The position numbers were made by a program, and so were the translations under genes. Positions 39,501 through 50,300 of a DNA stretch of 64,000 nucleotides are shown here, piece after piece. Every line of letters starts with the position of its first letter. The stretch's first letter is position 1. Under the pieces are notes generated by a model. That model had not been told where the DNA came from. It worked only from the letters and a program-made list of their open reading frames with translations, and did not search any database. This DNA comes from Synanceia verrucosa. Its lineage: Eukaryota > Chordata > Actinopteri > Perciformes > Synanceiidae. Location of the stretch: positions 21,586,565 through 21,650,564 of the forward strand of contig CM056559.1 of the NCBI GenBank assembly GCA_029721515.1. The letters run 5' to 3'.

Positions 39501-41878
39501 ACTGCATGACTTCCTTTCCTCTCTCACACAAACAGATGAAAGCTCACGACTCGCCCCAAGCAGAATAATTTGTCCTTTCTTTCCCACAGTAAGGCAACAA
39601 AAAGCACAGACAGAAGGACCTCCGCTGACTGTATCCCAGCTTCACGCATCACCTCCACATCTCTTACTGTACCTAAAAGATCCAAGCGCTAATGCAACAT
39701 TGGGACTTTAAAGAAGTGACCAAGATAATGTGCAATGTGCAGGCTACCATCTCTATTTAGTTATTTTTCATATTTAGTCTTTCTCTTGACCTCTCAAACA
39801 CTGATACCTGCAAAGTGTAATGCCATTCAACATTACACTCAACATAAAATGCATTCATTTTGACATACCAGGATAGTAAATTCACATCACCGTTTTGGAG
39901 ACTGTGATATTGTTAAGATACTTAGGTGTTCAGCAAAAGGCTGCATCAGCATCCATTCAACATATGGGCTAGTTTTTTTGTCCAAGACATTTATGGAATA
40001 GCACTTAAGCTAAGTGGAGGAATAAGGTAAGCCTTGTTTGAAACCAGAGAGAGAGAGAGCTGTGAGATGGATTCTTAGATCAAAATAGCTCAAATCAGTA
40101 GCGAGCGTCTTAATTACATTACAGCTTCCCCTTTGTGCAAACAGAGCGAGTGCACAAGAAGACCAGGAGCCACCATAATGTCATAACCATCTGTGTGAAG
40201 GCAAATGACATTGATGTGTGTTGTTTGTTAAAAATGGACAAGGCCGGGTGGCGAAGGGGTAATACGGAGGACCCCTGCTGCCATGGTGAGGTTGCTAACA
40301 AGAGTGGCTTGTGACTGAGTCAGCACAGCAGTCACCCTGCTGTACAGCTCACAGACAAAGAGTTTGGCCCAAATAATAAGGGGGAGCTCAATGTGATGCA
40401 AAACTACTGAGTTTATACTGTGACTGACGCAACAGCTCAATGACAAATAACGGATTACTGCTGCAAGCGTTTACTTACATGATTACTAATGTGTCCTGCC
40501 TTCAGTCAGACAGAGGAGTCATCTGCCAGCACACAACCACAAGTTCACTTTCATCAACGGCAGTTAATCGGCACAATTATTGGTTTACTGCTCAGCTTTG
40601 CTCAGGAGAAACCGTTTTATCACCCCGGTCCCTGATAGAGAGTTGTCTCACAGAAACCACTAAACAGCACATGGCCATTCAGGATGTGAACGGAGATATT
40701 GTCTGAACCTTTAATTAACTGGAAAGGGAGTGTCCTGTTGCCATGACTGAGCTTCTTTACTTTATTTTATTATTACTGGAACAAAAGGCTCCATCTAAAC
40801 ACAGCAGCACTTTATTTCCTGGGTGTGGCCTGACAAACTGTCCACAACATGCTCATATAAGAAGATCAAGACACCTGGATTTTGCCACCTCTATCAGTGG
40901 TAATAAACACCTAACTGTAACAATTCTAAGTGAGTCGGGAGCTCATCAAAATCCCACTGCAGGTTAATGTGCTAAACGGTCAACGTGGAGGCCGTCCAAC
41001 TGTGAATCAGCACTACTGATGTCTGTCATTTATATCCCATGAGAAGCTGAACTCATATGGGGACTGGGATAGTGACAAAAACAGTGTTTTGTCAGCTGCT
41101 GCGAGAAAGCTTCAAAACCAAGAGCAGTGAGTGAGTGATTTCAGGCTGCTGGGTTGGTGTAAGCTAGGTGCCCTTGAGATTAAAGGTGGCGATCCTTCTG
41201 TGCAGCTGCACTGCTGGTGTCAATATGCGGTGATGGGATATTTGAGAGAGAGAGAGAGGCTTGCATCCTTACAGGAAATAGTCTGGTCATAGATGCAAGA
41301 AAACATCAGCTGGACCAAACCAGGCTAGCCTGACACAGCATATTTGTGCAATATTGTGCTACCCAGGGGATGGACCAGACTGGGTGGAGGAGGTGATGAT
41401 GGTGGTGGTGGTGGGGGGGGGGCAGACAAGGTGAAAAGCTGGGAGGAAGGTGATGGAGTGGCAGAGGAGAGGAGGGATGGGTGCAGGGCAGGGTGGCCTT
41501 GCATCAGATGCATTAATTATTGATCAGCTGTGGGACAAACATGCGCACTGAAGACACCGGTGGGTGAAGATTTTAAGGCAACTCATTGAGTAACTGTGTG
41601 TGTTTTGCAACACCCCCACCCCTCCATCATCTCCATCCCAAATGAGCCATGGAGGAGATTAACGCGTCTGTGTCGCCTTGCCTGATTGCAGCTGCTCTTT
41701 GCACATGGACAGACTAACCCCAGGGCCTGAGGGTTATTATAATACTGATCTTCAAAAGGCACAGTAACATCTAATGGTAACCTGGAGGTGCCAAACACAC
41801 ACACCCTGAGTCTTTTAATTATCTACTTACATGGTCCGGGTTCCGCTCGTTCCCAGGCAGTGCCGTGCGTAAAGACAT
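40..41878 (-). CDS. mark4: MAP/microtubule affinity-regulating kinase 4 (MARK4), spliced, 18 coding exons
   Basis: Ser/Thr kinase of the AMPK-related MARK/PAR-1 family; the family phosphorylates tau/MAP proteins and is switched on by LKB1. Exons (high to low): 41878-41831, 28066-27869, 26412-26359, 17624-17576, 17491-17426, 16920-16850, 16435-16379, 15985-15749, 15390-15271, 15161-15062, 14519-14410, 14261-14069, 13966-13746, 13126-13023, 9993-9715, [8370-8288 cassette], 1704-1660, 373-40. All junctions are GT-AG and phases agree. The long form is 761 aa. Visible: glycine loop IGKGNFAKV (63-71), Lys86, HRD Asp179, DFG Asp197, activation loop Thr212/Ser216 in [10 protein letters not shown], then a UBA-like segment with [11 protein letters not shown], a Ser/Pro-rich spacer with RNTYVC, and a C-terminal KA1 domain ending ELEL. 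The N-terminus ([28 protein letters not shown]) and the tail EVCQLP fit MARK4 better than MARK1-3. The exon 6 donor (GTCCGG) is weak. Which teleost mark4 copy this is cannot be told. Confidence 0.96.
374..1659 (-). other. mark4 intron 17
   Basis: The intron separates exons 17 and 18. It is AT-rich single-copy-looking DNA. No further exon was found whose phase would fit between the two exons, and none is needed because they join in frame directly. Confidence 0.7.
1660..1704 (-). other. mark4: mark4 exon 17: coding in two frames
   Basis: A 45-nt exon, acceptor CTTGAG and donor GTGAGT. After exon 15 it reads [14 protein letters not shown], matching the DEPERIGGPEVTS stretch of long MARK4. After cassette exon 16 it reads [15 protein letters not shown], matching the [15 protein letters not shown] stretch of short MARK4. 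Both readings are family-like, which supports the acceptor choice and shows that both frames are under protein constraint. A second AG six bases further in would break both readings. Confidence 0.92.
3116..3142. repeat. (AG)n microsatellite
   Basis: An uninterrupted AG dinucleotide run of about 13 copies in mark4 intron 16. Confidence 0.9.
4205..7140. repeat. Large minisatellite, 20-bp subunits in 40- and 60-bp higher-order units
   Basis: From about 4,460 to 6,790 the sequence is an almost unbroken tandem array. Two related 20-bp subunits alternate: CTCTAGTTACTAGCACACGA and CTCTAAACACTAGTTCATGA. A third, CTCTAGTTATTAGTTCATGA, is inserted at intervals and makes 60-bp units. The edges (4,205-4,460 and 6,790-7,140) are degenerate versions of the same motif. 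Point variants (CACACC, CACCCC, CAATACC, one extra CA) mark individual units. Total length is close to 3 kb, so on the order of 70 forty-bp units. It lies in mark4 intron 16. Confidence 0.95.
8288..8370 (-). other. mark4: mark4 exon 16: frame-shifting cassette exon (83 nt)
   Basis: The acceptor has a good pyrimidine tract (ends CTTCCTAG) and the donor is a consensus GTAAGT. Joined to exon 15 it reads [18 protein letters not shown] then [10 protein letters not shown], ending one base into a codon. The same segment occurs in the short isoform of mammalian MARK4 (about [18 protein letters not shown]). Its length is not a multiple of three (83 = 27x3+2), so inclusion moves exons 17 and 18 into another frame and removes the KA1 domain. 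Including it gives a predicted 699-residue protein; skipping it gives 761. Confidence 0.9.
8371..9714 (-). other. mark4 intron 15
   Basis: The intron lies between constitutive exon 15 and cassette exon 16. Purine-rich on the plus strand next to the cassette (8,371-8,560), which gives the minus-strand transcript a long pyrimidine tract ahead of exon 16. No other feature seen. Confidence 0.65.
9715..9993 (-). other. mark4: mark4 exon 15: spacer with RSTFHGGQ and [10 protein letters not shown]
   Basis: This 279-nt exon reads from the split serine codon shared with exon 14 through [33 protein letters not shown] and [15 protein letters not shown]. It is the last exon common to both predicted mark4 forms. 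It ends with the first two bases of an arginine codon (AG), so the next exon used decides the downstream frame. The opposite strand is open here only because the exon is GC-rich; it is not taken as a gene. Confidence 0.94.
9994..13022 (-). other. mark4 intron 14
   Basis: A 3-kb intron. It contains the inverted-repeat element at 12,189-12,854, an AT palindrome-rich stretch near 10,205-10,262 and a GA-rich stretch at about 11,808-11,862. No family-like coding segment was found in it. Confidence 0.65.
12189..12854. mobile_element. MITE-like element with about 100-bp terminal inverted repeats and TTAA flanks
   Basis: The left end (12,189 on) reads TTAAGGATATTTCAGGTG and goes on with TTGTATGAGGTACTGATCCA and GTGTTACCTACAGTAGGTGA. 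The right end (12,755-12,854) carries the reverse complement of the same string: TCACCTACTGTAGGTAACAC, TGGATCAGTACCTCATACAA, CACCTGAACTATTCCTTTAA. The inverted repeats run for about 100 bp with some mismatches. TTAA at each edge resembles the piggyBac-type target duplication. The 450-bp centre has no meaningful ORF, so it is non-autonomous. The superfamily call is inference. Confidence 0.8.
13023..15161 (-). other. mark4: mark4 exons 10-14: kinase end, UBA domain and start of spacer
   Basis: Exon 10 (15161-15062) starts [18 protein letters not shown], closing the kinase domain and leading through PEEDF into the linker. Exon 11 (14519-14410) holds the UBA-like helices with [12 protein letters not shown] and [10 protein letters not shown]. 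In this family the UBA packs on the kinase and modulates activation. Exon 12 (14261-14069) is Ser-rich with a run of serines and [17 protein letters not shown]. Exon 13 (13966-13746) has HPKRSP and [17 protein letters not shown]. Exon 14 (13126-13023) has [12 protein letters not shown] and LLQNGKEN. These islands match the human MARK4 spacer as I recall it, especially [13 protein letters not shown]. Confidence 0.93.
15221..15249. repeat. (GT)n microsatellite in the 109-bp intron 9 of mark4
   Basis: A GT run of 29 nt within the very short intron at 15,162-15,270. In the minus-strand transcript it is a CA run starting about 21 nt after the exon 9 splice donor. Confidence 0.93.
17625..26358 (-). 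other. mark4 intron 3
   Basis: An 8.7-kb intron between the Lys86 exon and the helix C exon. It contains the (CA)n run at 24,300-24,358 and otherwise AT-rich sequence. No coding segment with family similarity or conserved splice context was seen on either strand. Confidence 0.65.
24300..24358. repeat. (CA)n microsatellite
   Basis: About 29 uninterrupted CA copies in mark4 intron 3. Overlapping open frames of alternating His-Thr or Val-Cys are artefacts of this run. Confidence 0.95.
26480..26820 (+). mobile_element. tRNA-like SINE, copy 1
   Basis: Starts GGGCGGCACGGTGGTGTAGT, followed by GGTTAGCAC and a B-box-like GGTTCAACTCC, then a body with GGAGTTTGCATGTTCTCC and ACATGCATGGGGATTAGG, and ends in GGATGGATG. 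Two further copies are in the window (52,841 and 60,911). The box-like motifs suggest a tRNA-derived head, but I cannot name the family. It lies in mark4 intron 2, antisense to the gene. Confidence 0.85.
28395..28650 (-). repeat. R1 dispersed repeat, copy A
   Basis: Carries CATTTTGAACAGGAGTGAGG, then AACTGAATTC, TCAGGAATGTCAGGAAATAA, TTTGGCATCTC and GGATTAAAGAG, in the same order as copies E and G and inverted relative to B, C and F. Confidence 0.75.
30655..31025 (+). repeat. R1 dispersed repeat, copy B
   Basis: Contains GGTGTTTACCACCGCTGCCC, TTTCTGTAACGGTTA, AATGCTAAAATATAATTG, CCAGTTATTTCCTGTCATTC, GTGTTTTGGTGGTTGTTTG and GGGAACTCACTGAGAAAGAA. It is one of the longer copies and shows the 5' part of the family. 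Confidence 0.78.
33522..33579. repeat. (GT)n microsatellite
   Basis: About 29 uninterrupted GT copies in mark4 intron 1. Confidence 0.95.
35115..35530 (+). repeat. R1 dispersed repeat, copy C
   Basis: Contains TTATGTTTCTGTTATGGTTA, AATGCTAAAATATAATTATT, CCAGTTATTTCCTGTCATTC, TTCCAGTGTTCTGGATCAAA, TTCCTCACTCCTGTTCAAAA and ends AGGCTCTCTACTGCTCTGAT. The longest uninterrupted copy. Confidence 0.8.
38085..38205 (-). repeat. R1 dispersed repeat, copy D (fragment)
   Basis: Only the 3' part of the family is present: GTGTCAGAGCAGCATCA, CTCACTGAGTTCCCTACTCT, CACCATTTTGAACATGAGTG and AGGGATTTAAACTAAAT. Confidence 0.7.
41831..41878 (-). other. mark4: mark4 exon 1 (start codon exon)
   Basis: The ATG at 41,876-41,878 opens [16 protein letters not shown], followed at once by a consensus donor GTAAGT. 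The peptide matches the MARK4 N-terminus (MSSRTVLAPGNDRNSD in human as I recall), which fixes the start. A possible acceptor (CACTCAG) lies just upstream of the ATG, so the 5' UTR may begin in a separate exon further right. Confidence 0.88.
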
Positions 41879-42419
41879 GTCGTCCCTGAGTGCGTTTTGT
41901 CGTCCGAGAAAAAAAAAGAAATAAGTGTTGCTGTTGGTTTGTGTTCACACTGGGTTAAAAAAAAACACCCAGATTAGCCTGGCTGTCAGTCACAGAAAAA
42001 AAGCCTCACTTCTTCTCATACAATCCTCATTGTCACAGTCCGTGAAGGCAGCACAGATCACCACAGACAGTGACCCAGCTGAAATTGATGCGTAAAATAA
42101 AAACTACATCCACCTCATGTCCTGTTGGTTCCAGCCAAGCCTCATCTGAAGAGGAAATTAAAAAAAAAACACCCCCACTTAGCTTCTCACTTTCCCCCAA
42201 TCCTCCCCACACGTTTTCGTACCATTTCGTTGGACACTGGTTGTCTCCTTCACAAAAACAAACACCGGTTTATCTTCAGCTGCGTAAAGGAGAGAAGACT
42301 CCACCATATGGACATCTAATGAGGGTTAAAAAACAGCCAGTGAGGGCTGAGTCGAGGAGAAAAAAAGGGGAGTTCTGTTTTCCAGTTAGCTGGCTAATGT
42401 GATTTTTTTCTGGGTGACA

Positions 42420-42900
42420 AACGTCACATCGGCGGCGGAAACAGAAGCAGGAACCGGCTGAGGCCACATTTCAAGACACCGAGGGGTGAACGGAGCCCCG
42501 GGACACAAATGAATGGAAAACTGCGGTTGAGCTGAAGAAAGCAGCGGATGTGCAGGCTCCCTGTCCTCCCTGTCCTCCCTGTCCTCCTGGTCCTCCTCCC
42601 CGACTCTTCCTCTCAGCCCAATCCGCCCTCAGCGCCTCTCATTCGGTTCGGTTTCAGATGATTTCCCGGTGAAGGATGAGTCTCCCCTGTGAGCTTGTCC
42701 TCTGAACCAGACGGTAAGTGTCCCCGGAAACATCTGGGGTTTATTTTCCTGCTAAGAAGACGAGAGGAGACGAGAACCCCGTCCTGAAAAACAGCCCGGT
42801 GACCAGAGAAAGAGGAGGGACGACAGCGAGAACAACAGGGCTGCGTCGGTGGCCGCGCACGCGCACAGGCACGCGCCTTTCTCCCCCCCTCGCTCTCCCT
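42420..42900 (-). promoter_or_regulatory. CpG-richer block, likely mark4 promoter and 5' UTR region
   Basis: This is the only clear GC- and CpG-rich stretch upstream of the mark4 ATG, with dense CG at 42,430-42,445 and GGCCGCGCACGCGCACAGGC near 42,850. A CTCCCTGTC tandem motif lies at 42,558-42,586. No TATA box was identified. The assignment rests on position and composition only. Confidence 0.5.
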
Positions 42901-45900
42901 CTCTCGTGCTGCCTTCTAGGACTCCCCAATAAATCCGTCTTCAGAGCATCACAAATCCTGAAGTCACAATGACTTTATCATTGTGACTTTATCAAAATAT
43001 ATCATTATCACGGAATTGTGGATACATAAAATATTTTTAAATAAGAAATTGTCACTTTTGAGTGTTTTTGTTGTTATTATTATCATTATTATTATTGTTC
43101 CCTCTGGAAATACAGAGTCACACACTATGTTTTTTGTTGGACTACTGGAACAGCTTATATTTATTTCTTCTAATGTATCATTATCGCCTCCTGGTGGCTT
43201 GTATAATTTCAAAAGGAAAAAAATCATTATAAATACATTAATTAGTTATTTAAAAAACATTATTATTATTATTTTATTATTGTTATTTTCCCTTCTGCTT
43301 TTAAAAACATATATTATATTGCATGGTTCTTGACTTTCACAGTGCTTGTTTTATTTTTTATTTTCTCTTGGTATGCAAGGACATTTCCTGGTTTTGTTTT
43401 ATTTTGTTTTTAGAAGTAGAGATAGTGTTGATGTACAGCACTTTAATCTGTGGCCACTGCGCCCAGATTTCAGCCTTGGTAAATAGTGGCTGATATTAAA
43501 AGCTCAGATAATAAACCATTTCCATTTCAGTGAAATAAGTATATAATAATAACATAACAAAGGTTCAGCCCATGTTTTTGTATGTTTTCAAAAGAGCTTC
43601 AAATACATTCGAAATCACAAAAAAAATTAACACTGCAGTTGATTTCCCCTTTTTGATGCTTTTCTTCATGAAGATTCAATATGTTCAACATATATGCTGA
43701 CCCAGAACAGTTTACTCAAGCATCATGTGTCTATGATGTTTCAAACAAAACTCAAACACTAAACACAGCAACCCTCACCCCTTTTCTTCATGTGATTAAA
43801 ACTTAAAAGCACAATCGGTCCATTGATGCAGACATGCAGAAGTGTGTGTGTGAGAGAGTGAGGCGTCATGTTACCAGATGTTGGTGAAGACCTCCTACCA
43901 GGAAATCTGCCTCTACCTGATCTGTGTTTGTTGGCTTTACGATTCAGTCCATTAAAAACAACTCATCCAACACTTATACACAACTTACAAGAAGCAATGA
44001 AACAGCAGATGAATGCAACAGAGTTTTATGCATCACATGCTACAGCTCCTGATAAAGGTTTTACAGTAAAAGCCAGATATGTTGAAAATAAAGAAAAGAT
44101 TATAGCAGCACCATTAAGGCATCAACCGTGGATCCTGGATGGTAGCATGACAACAGTTAGTGAAACGTGTCCTTGACCTCCGACCTGGTTGTTATTCACT
44201 GTTTAACATAAAACTAGCGTGTTCTCTAACACTCTTAAAAGATCATTTTATTGCACCAAAGTCCAGAAAATAAAATGTTATTACTTTGGATTTTATGAAT
44301 ATGTAAAGTGCAGGTTAAATATTCTGGACAGCAAAATGTGAACCATCCTCTCCATTCAGCATGGAGGGTAATAAACCTATATTTGCTTTCCAGTATCATT
44401 ACTGATCCATTCACTGTCTCTTTCTGTATGTACTGGATGGCACTACAGCCCAGAACTTCAATCTTATTTTGCTTATTGGAAAAAATAAAATGTACAGAGT
44501 TAAACTAAAATGTATCAGAGCAGCAAAGAGCCTCCAACATCATTTCATTCTCTTTAACTGGACTCTTTCTTTCTCACTGAGTTCACTGCTCTTTACTATT
44601 TTGAACAGGAGCGAGGAATTTAAACTGAATCCATCTTTTTACACCCAAATTTGAGCCAGAACACTGGAATTCTCTGAGAAGTCAGAAATTAATCCAGAAT
44701 AACAAACAACAACTAAAACACATTTTTTTCTGTTCAGGAATGACAAAAAATAATAATACTGTACTTTGGTATTTTTTCAGCTTTTTTTCTGAAACAGATT
44801 TGAAAATTTATTGTTAACAACAGTTTTAGAATAGAATAGAATAGTTATTTGTTTTTTTAACCAATTGGGGGAAAATTCCCCTGTCACAGCAGCATAGACA
44901 AATTACAGTAATAAAGAAAGCATAGATAACAGCAATGACATAACAGATGTAATTATAATAGAATAAATATTTACAATACATGCTAAATGAAAAGGAAGAA
45001 ATATATGTTTTTCATTGCAAAATGAACTGTTAATGAAACACAATTATCAGGTGAATAAAATGTATTTTTACTATTTGTTATGTGGATGTGACCTATATCA
45101 AATAAATAAAATCAAATAAAAAAGCAGCACAATTTTTTTCTGTGCAAAAGGATAGTGAAGCATTACAGATAGATAAAGACTTTGATTAAAGAGGACATGC
45201 ACATACTGGTGGATAAACCATTACAGAAACATGAAAATGTTTTGGTAATCAGCAATACTGTTCATTTAGGGCAAACATCTTACACCTCAGGTGGTGGAAT
45301 AACACATTTGATGGCACTGTACTTGTACAAATGGCCTGTATTTTTAAATCTCAGAGTCAAGGGAGATTAGTGAAACCAAGGAGACCTTCAGACCAAACAC
45401 TGCAGAGTACAGTCTTGTTTATCTTTCTGTCTTGTGCTAATCCTCAGATGGCTCAACTGTCCTTTCACTTCTCATAGGTGGAGAGATTAGAGCCCTAAGA
45501 AAAGCACAGGTATTCACATCCTTGATTCATATAGTTCACTAATGACTAAAAACAATTTAGAAACCATACCTGGACTGATCTGGACCTGTTGGATCGAACC
45601 CAGGGCCTCATCCTTCCCTCACACCTCTACTTCCTCTTTAAGGCTGGGGCCTTCAGTGACCTGGACCCCCTGCAGACCGAGAGGCCGACGCTGAGAGCAG
45701 GTGAGCGACAGGAGAGCAGATTCACCGTCGTCCTTCACAGAGCGGTGGCAGAGAAAGAGAGGTTTGAGTGGTGCTGCTGAAACAACAAGAGGATCGATGC
45801 TGGAAAGGACAACAGGAGCAGCGCTCCATATTTCCATGGATAGCAGAGCCTGTTCTGGACACTGTGTTACAGAAAGTACCGGCACCATCAGCATCTCTGT

Positions 45901-46979
45901 CCGGTCAGCTGTGTATAAACCAATTAGTGTGAAAAAAAACAGTGGATGTGGAATCATCAATACATCTAATGGGCTATGGAAAAGTAAGGGAGGGAGGTGA
46001 GTCTGTTTCTGTTGCTCTCTGGTGTAACTGTGTGCAACAGATAGTGATTTCTGCTGATCTGAGCACGTCAGCAGGGATTGATCCAGCCTGGCTCAAGCTG
46101 ACCCTGAGGACATCAACACACATTTGTGGACATCACTGATGTGATGTATTCCCTTGAAAGAAAAAAAAAAAAAAAAAAAGAATGAAAGAAAATTGACTTG
46201 ATGCAGTCATGTTTTATGTATTTTAATCTCTGGCTGCAAAACAAATTTCCCCTCAAGGACAATAAAGTTGACCTTACAGTACATGTGATATTCTTTTTGT
46301 TATACAGTCACATTAAATACCAAGTTACATGGTAAAATGTCGATACGTAATGTCATGAAAACTAACAACACTTTTTAAGATAAGTTATTATCTTCTAATA
46401 GAAAATAGAGAGAGAGTGGAAACAGGAGAGTCTGTGGATGAAAGTGAAGTGAGTGGGACAGTCTGAGGACATCTGGTGGATGGACACAGAAAGACAATGA
46501 AGGGAAGTTAAGTGAGGATGTGGCTGATTAGATTAGATAGATTATTAAAGCACATACACAGCCACAGAGATGAATAGCTTCAAAGTTTTCAAAATTTTGA
46601 ATCACCCAGTTTTAAATTCCGCTGTAATTCCTTCTGTTTAGTCATGGTAAGCTGACAAGAGGTGAAGAGACAGCTGGAGGTTGATGATGATAGTTCTTTT
46701 TAGCTGGATATCCAGATATTTATTACTCATTAAGTTTATGGATATGGTGTATATGTATGTCTGCTTTATCAGACTATATTATTATAAGCCCATAACTTAT
46801 TGACTCTAGATTTCTAATGGTGGACCCTTTGATGTGGTTTGTCAGTTTTGCAGTGGGAGTTTTTAGTCTTGCTTTGCAGCTACCTCATCGGTTTGACCAA
46901 TGAAAACTTCCCCTGTAACAGATAAACGTACGTAACAAAGCATCTTCTGCAGTCAAAGAGGCAAAGCCAGCTTTCAGCA
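42901..46979. other. Intergenic region between the divergent mark4 and LRR genes
   Basis: AT-rich sequence with R1 copy E and an A-run at about 46,160-46,179. Open frames at 43,868-44,176 and 45,589-45,960 have no domain, no convincing splice sites and no family similarity that I recognise, so they are not called genes. Confidence 0.55.
44508..45300 (-). repeat. R1 dispersed repeat, copy E (interrupted)
   Basis: Segment 44,508-44,840 carries TCTTTCTTTCTCACTGAGTT, TTTGAACAGGAGCGAGGAAT, GAGCCAGAACACTGGAATTC and ACATTTTTTTCTGTTCAGGA. Segment 45,178-45,300 carries the other end (GATTAAAGAGGACATGCACA, TACTGGTGGATAAACCATTA). About 340 bp of unrelated AT-rich sequence, including an AGAAT tandem, separates them, which suggests a later insertion. 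Confidence 0.7.
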
Positions 46980-47028
46980 AAACTTTCCTGCAGAAAACAC
47001 AACTTCAAGCACTGCCTGCTCATCAGAG
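46980..47028 (+). other. Likely noncoding first exon of the LRR gene (3' end defined)
   Basis: A consensus donor (CATCAGAG then GTAAGT) ends an exon at 47,028, and a good acceptor (TTGTTTGTTTTCAG) opens the next exon at 47,349, 15 nt before the ATG. The 5' end of this exon cannot be fixed from sequence; the start given is nominal. Confidence 0.55.
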
Positions 47029-47363
47029 GTAAGTTTTGATTTCAAAGAAATTACTACAATATAACCAGAGGAACAACTGTTTCACAACTGACCTCTTTTA
47101 ACTGAACATATTTTAACACAAAAAATATTTATCTTGAAGCTATTTAAGTTGTACTTTTCCCTTTAACTACAAGTGTTGCCATTGAAACAACTTACAATAC
47201 AGAAAAAAATGACTAATTCTCATTAGCCAAGTTATTTTAAAAATATAAATAATACTAGTTTAATCATAGTGGTGCTTATATACAGTATATACATACTGTA
47301 TTTGGGATGTGTAAATCAATGCTTCACTACCTCCTTGTTTGTTTTCAGCTGCAGCTGTCGACC

Positions 47364-50300
47364 ATGCTGGCAGCTTTAACTTTGGCCTCCCTGAACCTCT
47401 TGGGGTGGGCGTCCAACCTCTGTCCCCCAACCTGCCAGTGTCTCTATAACCTGACCTCTGTTGTGTGTCAGGACAAAGGACTAGAACTGATCCCAGAGCT
47501 GCCAGAGAGCTCAGAGCAGCTCTACGTCTCATACAACCAGATACAGGAAATACCCAGACGTGGGCTGGAGAGGCTGCAGGTATGAAGCACATAACAGGCC
47601 GGAAACGACTGCTTAGAGACTCCTGCAGCAGGAAAGTCCCTGGTTAAAACAATGTCTGTGAATATATATTCTAATATCATATTATTATTCTATCAGCAGT
47701 GTGTTTACCACCGCTGATTAGTAAAATGTTTCTGTAACGGTTAATCCATCTTTAATGCTAAAATATTATTATTGTTGTTATCCAGGAATTCACTGTTTTA
47801 AGAGTAGGGAACTCAGTAAGAAAGGAAGAGTCCAGTTATTATTGACTCAAGCTATTAAATCTCACTTCTCAGACTATAGTGAATGGAAACCTATGAAAGA
47901 CAGGAAATCATTTTAGCACTAACATGTTTTATAAAATGAATCAGAGGTGACGTTCAGTCCCTCTGTATTGTATCTGTCATGCTACATACAGAGTAGGGGA
48001 CTAGTTAACATCTAAGAAGAGCTAAAATGAGAGCTCGAATGGATGGAAACACAAATGTTTTTTTCCCCCATGATGAACATGTTTGAGTTTTCTGACATCT
48101 TAACTTTATTACATGTTTTTTATATTATGGAAGCCAACAGCCAGTTAGCCTAGCTTAGCATAAAGACTGGGAGCAGAGGGAAAAGGTTAGCCTCACCTCG
48201 TCTATAGCTCACCAGCTAACATGACTCATTTATTAAATCTGTACAAACACTCCAGTGTAAACCTGACAGTGACTAACAGGGGAAATTACTCATAGCCAAG
48301 AAATAGTCCGGCACATAACTTCCAGTGAATTGTGTGGGGTTTTTTTTTAACAGATTAAACGTATAAAAACACAAATGAAAATTGTTGCAATTCTGCTTTT
48401 GAAAAGCAAATTTCCAGCCTGCAGACTCATGTCTACTGAAAGAGACTTCATGACCAGTTAAGTCTGATGTATTATTTGTCACCAATCATAAGAGGATATA
48501 ATAGACAAGTGGTCTCTCCTTGCTGGATATTCTGTAGGTCCTGGAGCTGACTGAGAACCAACTGAGTGTCTTCCTATCCCTCAACCCAGTTTGGCCCAAT
48601 ATGACAAAGCTGTCTAAGCTCTTCCTACGCAACAATGACCTGAGGTTTCTCCACCCTGGTCAGTTCCTAAACTGCCCTGCTCTCACCTTACTGGACCTGA
48701 GTGGGAACCAGATTGAATATCTACCCACCGGATTCCTCCGTGGTTTAGCTAATCTGAAGACACTCTACGTAAGCTTCAACCAGATTCAGATGTTACAGGT
48801 TGGTGGATTGGAAGGAGCCTTGGCCCTCACTGACCTCCACCTTAGCCATAATAACATAACAAAGATAGAAGAAGGTGTGTTCAAGAACTCCACTCTGTTG
48901 GAGAAACTTGTTCTGTCCAGAAACGGGATCAGGAGTGTGGGCAAGGCCACGTTGAGAGGAGCGTCAGGTCTCCAGCAGCTTGACCTGAGTGGCAACATGC
49001 TGGTGTCTGTTCCAGCTGAGGCCCTGAGGCACATCAACGGGCTCAGGTATCTGTATCTACAAATGAACCGAATCAGCAGCCTTCCAGAGGATTGCTTCTC
49101 CTCATTGGGCCTCTTGGTTCATCTCGACTTGAGCAACAACAGGCTGACTACCCTGCCTGAGGGATCGCTGAAAGGTCTGACCGCGCTGAGTGAGCTGGAC
49201 CTCAGTCTCAACCTCATAGATTCTCTTCCCTCACAAGTCTTCAACGGCCTGAGCTGCCTACAGTTACTTGATTTGTACAGGAACAGACTTAGATCTCTTC
49301 CTCCGGATATATTCAATGACTTGAACAACCTGTCGGAGTTGCAATTGGACAGTAATCAGCTCTCTGCCATACCAGATGGGGTATTTGATTCGCTGTCCAG
49401 GCTCATGGAGCTCCACCTGTCAAACAACCGCATCCTGGAGCTCCACTCTGCCTTGTTCAACCGGCTCAAGTCACTACAGAACTTGTATGTGGATGACAAC
49501 GCTCTGAAGCAGCTTCCCAAAGGCCTTTTCCACAAGACAAAGGCCCTCAAGGAGATACACCTCGATGACAACCACATCAGGTCTCTACATCCCTCAGTCT
49601 TCCATGGTCTGGAGAGACTGAATTTGCTGAAGCTCTCTCACAACCATCTCACGTCTCTACACCCGGACCAGTTCAGAGACCTTATTGGTTTAAAGGAGTT
49701 ACAACTTGATGGGAACCATATAGGTGACCTTCCTGCAAGACTGTTCATGAACCTGTCAAATCTTACTACGCTGGATCTGGACAGTAATCGTGTCTCAGAG
49801 CTGTCTCCTGGTGTCTTTGCTGGGCTGACACGCCTTAAAGAGCTGAAGCTGAGCTTCAATCAGCTCCATGACATCCCGTCGGACACGTTCTATCCCCTCA
49901 ACGTCCTCCGAAAGCTTCTGCTGAACAACAACAGCCTGGATGGTTTGCACCCCCAGCTCTTTGCCCAACTTTCGAAGCTAGCAGAACTCAACTTGGATGG
50001 GAACAAGCTGAACCAGCTGCAGCCTGGAGTATTTCAAGGACTTACAATCCTCAAGAAATTAAGTATGAGGTCCAACCAGTTGAGAGCAGTGGAGAACGGC
50101 ACATTGGAGCCTTTAAGAAACCTAAATGCCGTGTATCTATCAGGTAATCAGTGGGACTGCACCTGTACACATATTCTCTACATCAGCAGCTGGGTCAACA
50201 TGCACAGAGACAAGCTGGGAGACCAGCCCGTGTGCTTCCTCGCCTCTTCTTCCTCACCTGAGGAATCACCACTCTCTCTGGCAGCTCTGTCTCCCCAGGT

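Larger units (their letters stand above)
28067..41830 (-). other. mark4 intron 1
   Basis: A 13.8-kb intron between the ATG exon and the first kinase exon. It holds four R1 repeat copies (28,395; 30,655; 35,115; 38,085), a (GT)n run at 33,522-33,579, A-rich runs near 34,203 and 38,828, and a G-run near 41,411-41,421. No exon or RNA gene was recognised. Intronic enhancers are possible but cannot be judged from one sequence. Confidence 0.65.

Noticed and set aside
43868..44176. 102-codon plus-strand open frame in the intergenic region
   Set aside because: No domain, no splice support, no recognisable relatives and ordinary AT-rich composition. It could be a decayed fragment but nothing shows this.
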